DNA of 64,000 nt from Palsa-1392 sp036490335. GTDB lineage: Bacteria; Verrucomicrobiota; Verrucomicrobiia; Chthoniobacterales; UBA10450. The DNA lies in the NCBI GenBank assembly GCA_036490335.1, contig DASXEB010000019.1, positions 62,001 through 126,000 on the forward strand, written 5' to 3'. The translations under genes and the position numbers were made by a program. Every line of letters starts with the position of its first letter. The stretch's first letter is position 1. The notes beneath the pieces were generated by a model. The model worked only from the letters and a program-made list of their open reading frames with translations, ran no database searches and was not told the DNA's origin. Shown piece after piece: positions 34,016-42,025 of the stretch.

Positions 34016-34470
34016 CACTCGTTAGGCGAGGCTGTCGGCGACGGCGTTGGCGCGCCCGGGATGGCGAGCGTTTGCCCGATCTGCAGCTTCCGATCGTTCT
34101 CGATGTGATTGAGTTTTTGCAGATCGGCGATCGTGACCTTGTACTGGCGTGCGATCGAGGTGAGCGTTTCGCCTTTCGTCACGACGTGCGTCGCACCGCT
34201 GCCATTCGTAGACACAGCCGCGGCCGCGGGCGGCGCCGGTGTCGGGCTTGTTTCAGGAACGCCGACGGTTTCGCCGCGGCTCTGTCCGACCTCCTGCTGC
34301 AATTTCAGAATCTGCTGCGAAAGCGCATCGATCTTCGTGTTCTGGTCGTCAATTTTCTTGCTCAAAATCTCGAGCTGCGACAACTCGTGCGCGCCTCCTT
34401 GCGCGCGCGCTACGTTGTTCGTTAGGCAAAAAGTGGCGACGCAAATCGCGACCGGAAAAAAGCGCGTCAT
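34015..34470 (-). CDS. Secreted coiled-coil LysM protein
   Basis: A 151-residue protein. A signal peptide of about 23 residues ends 'NNVARA'; then comes a coiled coil ('LEILSKKIDDQNTKIDALSQQILKLQQEV'), a Pro/Ala linker and a LysM domain at about 92-137 ('HVVTKGETLTSIARQYKVTIADLQKLN' with 'LQIGQTLAIPG'). LysM binds peptidoglycan glycan chains. It is transcribed divergently from ubact across 81 bp. The LysM and later amidase and peptidoglycan-binding genes frame the proteasome operon with wall functions. Confidence 0.88.
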   Translation of the reverse strand: MTRFFPVAICVATFCLTNNVARAQGGAHELSQLEILSKKIDDQNTKIDALSQQILKLQQEVGQSRGETVGVPETSPTPAPPAAAAVSTNGSGATHVVTKGETLTSIARQYKVTIADLQKLNHIENDRKLQIGQTLAIPGAPTPSPTASPNE

Positions 34471-34551
34471 CGCGCAAGCTTGGCATCGGCGCGCTTGGGT
34501 GGCAAGCCGCGCGCGGTTTGCAAATGTTGGTAACCGTCGGTAATTTTTCCC

Positions 34552-34728
34552 ATGCCAGAGCGGACGGAAAGACCGGTGGCGCCGGTGCCATGGGGACCGC
34601 GGGAGGGAGACGGCGGCGGACCGAAATCGCCCGATGTTTCGAAGCCGGACACGCGCGATTTGTTGAAGAAAATGCGCAAGGTGGATCCCAACCAATCGAA
34701 GCGCTATCGACAGCGCACGGGCCAGTGA
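34552..34728 (+). CDS. ubact: UBact, Pup-like protein tag
   Basis: A 58-residue, charged, intrinsically disordered protein directly upstream of proteasome genes. It starts 'MPERTERPVAPVPWGPREGDGGG', has a helical 'DTRDLLKKMRKVDPNQSKRY' segment, and ends 'RYRQRTGQ', the C-terminal signature of UBact, the Pup-like modifier of Gram-negative bacteria with proteasomes. The terminal residue is Gln, so by analogy with Pup it would need deamidation to Glu before ligation to lysines. Its TGA overlaps the GTG of prcB by four bases (GTGA, 34725-34728). The divergent 81-bp gap to the LysM gene must hold its promoter. This identification depends on short motifs plus context, and context is strong. Confidence 0.92.
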   Translation: MPERTERPVAPVPWGPREGDGGGPKSPDVSKPDTRDLLKKMRKVDPNQSKRYRQRTGQ

Positions 34729-35531
34729 CCGGCGACTCGTTAGGCGAAGCGGCGGCTGATTTTCCGGCGTTGCTGCGGCGGCGCGGATTGTTAGGCGTGG
34801 CCAATTCCGGCGGCGCGACGGCGCCATCGTTAGGCGAAACAAAATTCGTCCCGACGCAGGCGACGACGATTCTCGCTTTCAAATTTACCGGCGGCGTTTT
34901 GGTCGCAGGCGATCGACGCGCGACGGCGGGCAACACGGTCGTTTACGATCGCGCCGACAAAGTGCTCGAGATCGACCGGCATTCGATCATGGCGATCGCG
35001 GGCGTGCCGGCGACGGCCTGGGAAATGGCGCGCGTGCTCGAGCATTCGTTTCAATATTTTCGCCGCACCCAACTCCAGGAAATGAGCGTGGACGGCAAGG
35101 TGCGCGCGCTCTCGAAATTGCTGCGCGATAATTTTGGTTTCGTCATGCAAGGCGTCGGCGTGGTCGTACCGATTTTTGCGACTTACGATTTTGCCGGCGA
35201 AGGCCAGGCGCGGCTTTATTTTTATGATGCGATGGGCGCGAATTTCGAAGTGACGGAATATGCCGCGACCGGCTCGGGTTCACCGGCAGTGCGTGGCGTT
35301 TTGTTTTTCGAAAATCGCTGGGGCAAAAAACCGCTCCACAAATTGAAGGAAGAAGAAGCGGTCACGCTCGCCTTGCGCGCGCTCGACACGGCGGCCGAAG
35401 CCGACACCGCGACCGGCGGCGTCGATCGGCAGGCGCACATTTTTCCGATCATCAAAATCATTTCGGGCGATGGAATCAAAACGCTGCTCGACCGACAGAT
35501 CGCATTGCGCTTCAAACGCACCGTCGCATGA
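34725..35531 (+). CDS. prcB: Proteasome beta subunit PrcB
   Basis: A 268-residue precursor starting at a GTG that overlaps the UBact stop. A 46-residue propeptide is followed by the mature N-terminus 'TTILAFKFTGGVLVAGDRRAT'-like text: the nucleophile is Thr47 (Thr1 of the mature form), Asp17 and Lys33 (mature numbering) are both in place ('AGDRRAT', 'DRADKVLEI'). 'YAATGSGSPAVRGVLFF' is the conserved S-site near Ser129. It forms the proteolytic rings of the 20S core. Longer frame starts in this phase (from 34239) cross ubact and are false. The stop overlaps prcA (ATGA). Confidence 0.96.
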   Translation: MTGDSLGEAAADFPALLRRRGLLGVANSGGATAPSLGETKFVPTQATTILAFKFTGGVLVAGDRRATAGNTVVYDRADKVLEIDRHSIMAIAGVPATAWEMARVLEHSFQYFRRTQLQEMSVDGKVRALSKLLRDNFGFVMQGVGVVVPIFATYDFAGEGQARLYFYDAMGANFEVTEYAATGSGSPAVRGVLFFENRWGKKPLHKLKEEEAVTLALRALDTAAEADTATGGVDRQAHIFPIIKIISGDGIKTLLDRQIALRFKRTVA

Positions 35532-36289
35532 TTGAAGAGCCGTATCGTTGGGTCGAGGCGATCGCGAACCGTCGCGAATACATCGAGACGCAGCTCGCGC
35601 CCGGCAGTCCGATCGCGGCGTTGAGTTATCGCGACGGGATTTTGTTTGTCACCGTCGGCCAGGGCCGGCAGAAACTTTTCGAGATTTACGATCGCATCGC
35701 GATGGGCGCGATCGGGCATCCGGGCGACATCGAGCGTCTGCGCATGGCCGCGATTGAGCTCGCGAGCACGGAAGGTTTCACCCGTTCGGCCGCGGATGTT
35801 TCGTTGCGGCGGCTGGCGTTTTATTCTTTGAGTCCGCTTTTGAAAACGGCTTTCGAGCAGGTTTATGGCGCGCCTTATCTTGCGCGGATGATTTTCGCGG
35901 AAGTCGGCGATTCCGCGCCTAACGATTTGTTTTTGCGGATCGAATACGACGGCGCGATTGCGGCTCACGGCGCGAAACAGCCAAGCTTTTGCGCGATCAG
36001 CGGCACGACGCGCGGGACGGAAGCGATGGAAAAACTGTTGCAGCGCGATCACGATCCGAGCGCAACCCTGAACCAGGCGATGAACGTCGCGCTCGACGCC
36101 TGGAGCGCGGGCAGCGTGCCGCCTAACGAAAAGGAAACCGAACTTCCCGCGCAGGCGACGCTGCTCGCACATCGCGAGGAGAAATTGCGCAGCGCGACAA
36201 TCGAAGCCTGCGTGCTCGAACGCCACGTCGCGGCCTCGATTCGTTACCGGCAAATCGCCGGCGAAGAATTGCGCGCGCTTGCCGCCTGA
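35528..36289 (+). CDS. prcA: Proteasome alpha subunit PrcA
   Basis: A 253-residue alpha subunit. The start 'MIEEPYRWVEAIANRREYIETQL' is typical of bacterial PrcA, which lack the eukaryotic N-terminal gate sequence but have a short gating segment; 'GDIERLRMAAIELASTEGFTRSAADVSLRRLAF' is the conserved helical pair. It forms the outer rings that admit substrates from an ATPase. It overlaps prcB by four bases. The ATPase (Mpa/ARC), ligase (PafA) and deamidase (Dop) genes are not adjacent, unlike in many genomes where they share the locus. Confidence 0.94.
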   Translation: MIEEPYRWVEAIANRREYIETQLAPGSPIAALSYRDGILFVTVGQGRQKLFEIYDRIAMGAIGHPGDIERLRMAAIELASTEGFTRSAADVSLRRLAFYSLSPLLKTAFEQVYGAPYLARMIFAEVGDSAPNDLFLRIEYDGAIAAHGAKQPSFCAISGTTRGTEAMEKLLQRDHDPSATLNQAMNVALDAWSAGSVPPNEKETELPAQATLLAHREEKLRSATIEACVLERHVAASIRYRQIAGEELRALAA

Positions 36290-36313
36290 CGAATTTCGCG
36301 GCCAAATTCCGGG

Positions 36314-37093
36314 ATGACGATGCGGCGCGCGCTTCCCTGGATTGGGCTGACGCTGCTCGCGATTTCATTTGTCTGGTTCGTCAGGCTCTCGTCGCGTCCC
36401 GTTTCGCCGCCGCTGCACGCGAGAGTGACGGCAAAGAAAAAGCCGTTCGTCATCGTTCTCGATCCGGGTCACGGGGGCGATGATTCCGGCGCGATCTGCG
36501 GCACGATGGTGGAAAAAAATCTCACGCTCGACGTCGCGTTGCGCGCCGACGCGCTTTTGCGCGCGGCCGGTTTTCGCACTGTGCTGACGCGGACGGACGA
36601 TCGTTATCTTTCACTCGCGGATCGCGCGGCGGCCGCGAACCGCGCGGAGCATTCGCTCTTCGTCAGCATTCATTTTAACGACGACGCGCGGACGGCGGCT
36701 TCGGGCGTCGAGACGTATTTCGCCGAGCATCAACCTTCGGCGCCGGGCGGGATGTTTGGCTGGCTTTCGTTCCTGCAGGCGGCCGACGACGAGCCGTTGC
36801 TTTCGGAAAGCGAAAGTCTCGCGCGCTTCTTACAGGCGGCGTTGGTCGAGCACACGCGGGCGGTCAATCGCGGGACGAAATCGGAACAGTTCTACGTTAT
36901 CGCGAACGTGCGGCACCCGGCCGCGCTTGTGGAAGGCGGTTTTATCACCAATCCTTCCGACGTGACTAAGTTGGCGAGCGCGGATTATCGGGAACAGATC
37001 GCGCGTGCGATCAGCGACGGGATTTATCGCTACCGGCAACTGCTTCAGCCTAACGAACCGACCCTCGCGCTCGCGGCGCCACCCTCTGAATAA
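36314..37093 (+). CDS. N-acetylmuramoyl-L-alanine amidase (Amidase_3)
   Basis: A 259-residue zinc amidase that removes stem peptides from peptidoglycan. An N-terminal membrane anchor or uncleaved signal (residues 7-25) precedes the catalytic domain. Zinc ligands are His53 in 'LDPGHGGDDSGA', Glu67 in 'MVEKNLTLDV' and His120 in 'LFVSIHFNDD'; the catalytic Glu is in 'ALVEGGFITNPSDV'. No AMIN domain is present. It lies 24 bp downstream of prcA, so it may belong to the proteasome transcript, and 31 bp before a peptidoglycan-binding protein gene. Confidence 0.94.
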   Translation: MTMRRALPWIGLTLLAISFVWFVRLSSRPVSPPLHARVTAKKKPFVIVLDPGHGGDDSGAICGTMVEKNLTLDVALRADALLRAAGFRTVLTRTDDRYLSLADRAAAANRAEHSLFVSIHFNDDARTAASGVETYFAEHQPSAPGGMFGWLSFLQAADDEPLLSESESLARFLQAALVEHTRAVNRGTKSEQFYVIANVRHPAALVEGGFITNPSDVTKLASADYREQIARAISDGIYRYRQLLQPNEPTLALAAPPSE

Positions 37094-37124
37094 TTGGGCC
37101 GGGAGAAGCGTCGAATTCGCTCCA

Positions 37125-37817
37125 ATGAAACGAACCGGGCTCGCGATCTTTTTTTTTCTCGCAGCGAGTGCGGGCGTGTTGCGCGCGGACCAGACGACCG
37201 CGGAAGTGCAGCGGGCGTTGAAGGACCAGGGATTTTATTACGGCGAAGTGAGCGGCGAAAAAAGCGCCGACACGACCGCGGCGATCCGCCGTTACCAGAT
37301 TCGGAATGGCTTGCAGATCACGGGCGAGATCGATGCGGAAACGCTTCACTCGTTAGGCGTGGGCGCGGGTGCGCGCGCAACTCCGCAGGCGGAAGCGGCG
37401 CCCGCGCCTAACGACAACGATGCTGGTCAATCCGCGGAGATTCCGGACGAAAATGCGCCGGGTTCGGCCGCGCCAAATCCTGGCGCGCCGCGTTATGACG
37501 CGCGCGGGATTTTTGGCGGGACGCCGTATGAAATCGCTCCGGTCGATGTGCAGCGACACGTCATCGTCGGCGCGCAGGCGCTGCTCGCGCGCTGGGGTTA
37601 TTATCGCAGTGGGATCGACGGCGAATTTGGGCCGGGTACGGCGGCGGCAGTGCGCGCCTTCCAATTGCGAATGGGTCTGCCGTCCGACGGCCGGCTGAAT
37701 ATGGAAACGCTTGCTGCGCTCGGTTTGCTGCCCGGTCAGCGCGGGCCGCGCATGCTGCCGTATCGGCGGCGTCCGCTGCCGGCGCCGATTTATCGCGGGC
37801 AGTGGGTGCCGGGTTGA
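37125..37817 (+). CDS. Secreted protein with two peptidoglycan-binding domains
   Basis: A 230-residue protein with a signal peptide (about 21 residues, ending 'GVLRA'). Two PG_binding_1 units are visible: 'EVQRALKDQGFYYGEVSGEKSADTTAAIRRYQIRNGL' at about 26-70 and 'ALLARWGYYRSGIDGEFGPGTAAAVRAFQLRMGLP' at about 150-195, separated by a Pro/Ala/Asn linker. The C-terminus is basic and proline-rich ('YRRRPLPAPIYRGQW'). It likely binds the wall together with the upstream amidase. No catalytic domain is seen. Confidence 0.88.
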   Translation: MKRTGLAIFFFLAASAGVLRADQTTAEVQRALKDQGFYYGEVSGEKSADTTAAIRRYQIRNGLQITGEIDAETLHSLGVGAGARATPQAEAAPAPNDNDAGQSAEIPDENAPGSAAPNPGAPRYDARGIFGGTPYEIAPVDVQRHVIVGAQALLARWGYYRSGIDGEFGPGTAAAVRAFQLRMGLPSDGRLNMETLAALGLLPGQRGPRMLPYRRRPLPAPIYRGQWVPG

Positions 37818-37836
37818 TGATTCGTTAGGCGCGATT

Positions 37837-38688
37837 TCAGTCGCGCGGAAATTCCACCTTCTGCAAAGTCGCGAAGACGGTGCCGATGAAAACGCCGGCT
37901 TCGATTCGCAATAAAAGCCGATCCTGGTCGTCCGAAAGCCAGACCGTCGCGCGTTTGAATTTTGTGTGCGGCTCTAGCTCGCGATCTTTGCCGATTTTGC
38001 TCAACTGCAAATTGAGCTTGATCGCCTTGAAGGTGCCGGCGTTGAGCGTCACGCTCTCGCGGCCGACGACGGTGACGGTGGCGAGATAGGCATTCGTCGC
38101 CGGGTAAACGACAAGGCGCTCGACGCTGCCGTCGGCCAGCGGTTGGCTGCGGATGTGGAGGAGCGCGGAATGAAGATCGAAAAGTCCGGGAAAGAAAAAG
38201 CTTTTCGGCGAGGGCGGATGTTTTGATTTCGTGTCGGTGCGGGTGCGGATGACGCCGGCGGAATTGAAGAGCAGATCGGTCGTGATGGTTTTGCTGCGCA
38301 GCTCATCGACCTGATGCATCGAGATCGGCCGCAAGCTCGCCGCGTCGGCGATGGCGCGGTGTCGCACGTCGAAACGCCAAAGCGCGCGGACAATGCCGAT
38401 GGTCTGGCCGGCGCCGTCCAATTCCAGACGGCCGTCGTTTTTGCGGAAGCGAATTTCGGCGTTCGCGGCCACGATGTCGTTCCAGCCGAATTGGTAGGTG
38501 GCGCGGAACGGACGCGGGTTGGGAAAATTTCCGCGCGTCGCCGGGCTGACGGTTTTCTCCCAATCGGCCGCGAGCGCGGATTGCGCGACGAGCGCGAGGC
38601 AAATCGCGATCGCGAAACCGGCGCGTGCGCGAGGGACCACGAATCCGATTTTTCGATCGTGAGAACGAAGAGGTAATTCGGGTTCCAT
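37837..38688 (-). CDS. DUF3108 secreted protein
   Basis: A 283-residue protein with a signal peptide ('FAIAICLALVAQSALA') after a basic N-region. The mature part is beta-rich and matches DUF3108: 'PFRATYQFGWNDIVAANAEIRF', 'HQVDELRSKTITTDLLFN', 'FDLHSALLHIRSQPL' and 'LQLSKIG...ATVWLSDDQDRLLLRIEAGVFIGTV' in order. These proteins are exported and fold like lipoprotein carriers; the function is unknown. The ATG at 38688 is chosen because it gives a proper signal peptide. Confidence 0.8.
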   Translation of the reverse strand: MEPELPLRSHDRKIGFVVPRARAGFAIAICLALVAQSALAADWEKTVSPATRGNFPNPRPFRATYQFGWNDIVAANAEIRFRKNDGRLELDGAGQTIGIVRALWRFDVRHRAIADAASLRPISMHQVDELRSKTITTDLLFNSAGVIRTRTDTKSKHPPSPKSFFFPGLFDLHSALLHIRSQPLADGSVERLVVYPATNAYLATVTVVGRESVTLNAGTFKAIKLNLQLSKIGKDRELEPHTKFKRATVWLSDDQDRLLLRIEAGVFIGTVFATLQKVEFPRD

Positions 38689-38796
38689 GAGCTCCGAGTT
38701 TTTTCGCGACGAACCGGCGAAGCGCCGCGCGCCGTGAAGAATCGCGCGCAGCTTCCCCGCAGACCAGCGCGCTTGCAACCCGAGTCGCGTCACTGC

Positions 38797-38830
38797 AAAA
38801 AAAAACGCACGCGCGCGGCGTGCGTTTTCT
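38797..38830 (-). terminator. Intrinsic terminator after skp
   Basis: Arms aacgcacgc (38804-38812) and gcgtgcgtt (38818-38826) form a perfect 9-bp stem with a five-base loop. On the minus strand the hairpin is followed by nine T residues (complement of 38797-38805), a strong rho-independent terminator ending the bamA-skp transcript. A short T-run on the other strand may allow weak bidirectional action. Confidence 0.85.
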
Positions 38831-38849
38831 CGGAAAACTAAGCGAATCG

Positions 38850-39446
38850 TCAGGGTTTGGCTTTCGCCGGCGAAGCGCTGGCCGAAGGTTTGTTCAACTG
38901 CGCGATCACGTCGTTGGTGAAATCGTAGCTGTCGCGCGAATACATCACCATCGGCACGCCGTTCAGGCTCACGCCCGATTTGTCGAAAACGAGGTCCATG
39001 TTGTCCGCTTTGACCCGCGTCATGACGACGTCGGTGATTTCCTTGACGATGCCGTCGCGCATGCGCACGGCCTGCTCCTGCAATTGTTTTTCGCGAGTCT
39101 GGCGGAACTCGTTGATCTCTCGCTCCATGTTTTTGATGCTGGCGATTTTCTCGTCGCGGTCTTTCGCCTTTTGCGTTTTGGCGTCGGCGCTCAAGGCCGG
39201 GGCTTCGAGCTGCTGGTTGAGCTTGTTGATTTCGTCGAGCGCTTTTTTGTAGGCGTCGGCGCGATCGTCGTATTCTTTTTTCGCGGCGTTTTTCGCGTCG
39301 TTGATCTTGGCTTCGGCGTCCTTGGTTTTGTTGTATTCCTTGAAGGCGCGATTCATGTCGATCGTCCCAATTTTCAAGGTTTGCGCGAAGGCCGCGCCAG
39401 GCAGCGCGAACGCAGCGAGAACGGCCAAGAGGGTCAGTTTTTTCAT
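38850..39446 (-). CDS. skp: OmpH/Skp-family periplasmic chaperone
   Basis: A 198-residue chaperone with a cleaved signal peptide ('LLAVLAAFALPGAAFA') and a long helical hairpin rich in Lys, Glu, Ala and Gln ('DRADAYKKALDEINKLNQQLEA', 'MEREINEFRQTREKQLQEQA'), then 'YSRDSYDFTNDVIAQLNK', the conserved OmpH end. It shields unfolded outer-membrane proteins during transit to BamA, whose gene lies 58 bp upstream in the same operon. A terminator follows immediately. Confidence 0.92.
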   Translation of the reverse strand: MKKLTLLAVLAAFALPGAAFAQTLKIGTIDMNRAFKEYNKTKDAEAKINDAKNAAKKEYDDRADAYKKALDEINKLNQQLEAPALSADAKTQKAKDRDEKIASIKNMEREINEFRQTREKQLQEQAVRMRDGIVKEITDVVMTRVKADNMDLVFDKSGVSLNGVPMVMYSRDSYDFTNDVIAQLNKPSASASPAKAKP

Positions 39447-39504
39447 AGATGTAAGGTCAGACTGGTAGTCGGGAAGGCCTTAGACTGCAAGTAGCGGTTG
39501 GCGT

Positions 39505-41814
39505 TCAAAATTGGTAGCCGACGTTGAAGTTGAAACGGCCGCCGTGATCGTTCGACTGACCTTTCTGAATTGGGAAGCCGTAATCGATGCGGAGCGGGCC
39601 GATCGGCAAATCGAGGCGGAGACCGATGCCGACGTCGTCCGCGAGGTTGCTCGAGCCGAAGTCGTAGGAGTCGACGTTGACGAAGCCGGCGTCGAAGAAA
39701 GTGGCGAAGCGGACTTTGGGAATGATCGGGAAAGTTTCCTCGATGGTGAAACGCGCGAGGGTCTGGCCGCCGAGTTGATCGCCTTGCGAATCGGTCGGCG
39801 CCACGTCGCGGTAATCGAAACCCCGGAGGTCATTCGCGCCGCCGAGGAAGAGGCGATCGAAGATCGGCACCTGCGTTCCGCTGCCCCATGTGTCGATGAC
39901 TGCGACCTCGCCGTTCAGGAGCAGGATGTTGTCGAGCGGGAAGAGAAAATATTGCGAGGCCTCGGCGTCGAACCCGTAGGTTTGGACATCGCCGCCGAGG
40001 AATCCGCCCGCGATATGGGGCGTGATCGAAACGCGATGGCCGTGCCGGGTAAGGAAAACATTGTCGCGCGTGTCGTAAACGAAGCTGGGCGTGATCTCAC
40101 TTTTTATCTGCGAGCCTTCCTGCGATAAAATCGCCGCGTCGGTCGTCGTGATGTCGTAAATTTCGATGTCCTCGAGCCGATAGGTCAGATCGATATAGGT
40201 GAAGGCGCTGAGCGGCGTGCGCGCATTGACCGAAAAACCGTAATCGCGTTCGTCGTAAACCGTGCTGAGAAAGTCGGCGTCGTGATAAAAAAGCTCGCCG
40301 CCTAACGACAGGTGATAGCCGAGAAAATATGGCTCCGAGAGCGAGACCGAATAATCCTGCCGCTCGGAACCGAATTGCGCGCGGACGCGAAACTTTTGGC
40401 CCGCGCCGGTGAAGGAGGGCCAGTTCGTGATGTCGAAATTGCTCTGCGAAAATTCGACGAAGCCGATGATGCTGTCGATCGTGCTGTAGCCGGCGCCGAA
40501 CTGCAGCGAGCCGGTGCGTTTTTCATCCACCTGCACGAGCAAATCTTTGCGGCCGGGGATGCCGGTATCCTGCGGGAAGGTCTCGACGCGGTCGAAATAG
40601 TTCAGGTTTTCGAGACGCTTCTTCGAAACGTCGACGCGCACGGTGTTGTAGATGTCGCCTGGCGAAACGAGAATCTCGCGGCGGATGACTTTATCCTGAG
40701 TGCGGGTGTTGCCGACGATGTTGATGCGCTCGACGAAGCTGCGGTCGCCTTCCTTGATGTCGTAGGAGAGATCGACCAGCCCGGGCCCGGCCGGATTTCC
40801 CTGCGGTTGAATATCGACATCGACGAAACCGCCCGCGCCGTAGCCGTCGTTCATCGCCTTGGTGTCGTCCTCCAGTCCTTTCGGGCTGTAAACCGAGCCT
40901 TCCTTCATTTTCACGACCGCGCGCAGACGTTTTTCGTCCGTCGCCTGCTGGCCGCTGAAGCTCAGTTTGCGGACGTGATATTGAATGCCTTCCTTGACCA
41001 CGATGACGATCGTCATGCCTCGCTTATTGTGTTCCTGCCGCACCTCCGGGATCGCGATGTCGATGTAGCCGTGGTCCTGGTAAAACTCGCGGATGCTGTC
41101 GAGATCCTGCTGCAATTGCGTCTGGTCGAGCCGGCCGGATTTATCGACGAAATAAAGCAGCGTCTTCGCCTTCGTTTTCATTTGCGAGCGCAGTTTGCGA
41201 TCGCTGAAATGGGTGTTGCCTTCAAACCGGATCGCGCGGATCGCGCCTTTTTCGCCTTCGTTGATCGTGTAGACCGCGCGCGCGGTTCCCTTTTCCTCGT
41301 TGTTGACCACGCGCAGTTCGACGGTCGCGGCGGTGAAACCTTTGCGCTGATAATAATCGCTGATCGCTTCGCGGCCGTCCTCGAGTTTGTCGGCGTCGGC
41401 CGCCGCCGGGAGCTTGAATTTTATCTGCGCCCGGATTGCTTTCGCGCTCAGTTTTTGCGCGCCGTCGATCTCGATCTGGGTGATGAGCGCGCGCGTCTGG
41501 ATGATCACCTGCACGTGGACGCCGTTGCCTTTCGGCTCGCCGTAAATGCGGACGTTTTGCACTTTGCCGGTCGCGTAAAGGCCGCGGATATCTTCGCCGA
41601 CCGTGGTCTCGGAATAGGGCTGGCCGACTTTCGTCCGCATGTTCGCGAGGACGCGATCTTTCGCGATCGTTTGCGGGCCGGCGTAGGTGACGTCGATCGA
41701 ATTGACGATCGCGCCTTCCAGACCCTGGGCGCGGCTTTGGTGGACCGCCCCGAGCATCCAGCCTAACGACAGCAAAAGGGCGAACAGACGACCTAACGAA
41801 CAGAAATTTTTCAT
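39505..41814 (-). CDS. bamA: Outer-membrane assembly factor BamA
   Basis: A 769-residue BamA. After a signal peptide ('LLSLGWMLGAVHQSRA') come five POTRA repeats (about 30-430), for example 'IVNSIDVTYAGPQTIAKDRVLANMRTKVG', 'AIRAIRFEGNTHFSDRKLRSQMKTK' and 'FVERINIVGNTRTQDKVIRREI'. The remainder is a 16-strand barrel containing 'DRLFLGGANDLRGFDYRDVAP', the conserved loop-6 region with the (V/I)RG(F/Y)-type motif, and ending 'FNFNVGYQF' with the aromatic C-terminal residue. It inserts beta-barrel proteins into the outer membrane. bamA is followed by skp. Confidence 0.96.
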   Translation of the reverse strand: MKNFCSLGRLFALLLSLGWMLGAVHQSRAQGLEGAIVNSIDVTYAGPQTIAKDRVLANMRTKVGQPYSETTVGEDIRGLYATGKVQNVRIYGEPKGNGVHVQVIIQTRALITQIEIDGAQKLSAKAIRAQIKFKLPAAADADKLEDGREAISDYYQRKGFTAATVELRVVNNEEKGTARAVYTINEGEKGAIRAIRFEGNTHFSDRKLRSQMKTKAKTLLYFVDKSGRLDQTQLQQDLDSIREFYQDHGYIDIAIPEVRQEHNKRGMTIVIVVKEGIQYHVRKLSFSGQQATDEKRLRAVVKMKEGSVYSPKGLEDDTKAMNDGYGAGGFVDVDIQPQGNPAGPGLVDLSYDIKEGDRSFVERINIVGNTRTQDKVIRREILVSPGDIYNTVRVDVSKKRLENLNYFDRVETFPQDTGIPGRKDLLVQVDEKRTGSLQFGAGYSTIDSIIGFVEFSQSNFDITNWPSFTGAGQKFRVRAQFGSERQDYSVSLSEPYFLGYHLSLGGELFYHDADFLSTVYDERDYGFSVNARTPLSAFTYIDLTYRLEDIEIYDITTTDAAILSQEGSQIKSEITPSFVYDTRDNVFLTRHGHRVSITPHIAGGFLGGDVQTYGFDAEASQYFLFPLDNILLLNGEVAVIDTWGSGTQVPIFDRLFLGGANDLRGFDYRDVAPTDSQGDQLGGQTLARFTIEETFPIIPKVRFATFFDAGFVNVDSYDFGSSNLADDVGIGLRLDLPIGPLRIDYGFPIQKGQSNDHGGRFNFNVGYQF

Positions 41815-41908
41815 AAAAAAGGCGCGGCCCGCGATCCCGGCGCGCTGAATGTGGCGTACTAGATGGGTAATGGGAGCGATCTCGTCAAGGCGGAATCAAA
41901 AGAAATGC

Positions 41909-41926
41909 CGCGACCGGCCGGTCGCG
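41909..41926. promoter_or_regulatory. Perfect 18-bp palindrome upstream of bamA
   Basis: CGCGACCGG followed by CCGGTCGCG is a perfect palindrome with no spacer, in the 211-bp gap between the end of the crystallin gene and the start of bamA. It could be a regulator-binding site for bamA or part of a terminator for the upstream gene; there is no T-run beside it. GC-rich background makes chance occurrence possible but an 18-bp perfect match is unlikely. Confidence 0.4.
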
Positions 41927-42025
41927 CCGCGCGCCGTTTTCGCGCTCGCGGGTCGCTTTTCGAGGAGGGAATTTGCGCGGGAAATTTCGTTCTCTGATCG
42001 CGCGGCGAGCTGGCGTCCGCGTTCG

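Noticed and set aside
34239..34724. Long N-terminal extension of prcB
   Set aside because: It overlaps ubact in another frame and the start of the LysM gene; the GTG at 34725 overlapping the ubact stop gives the normal propeptide length.
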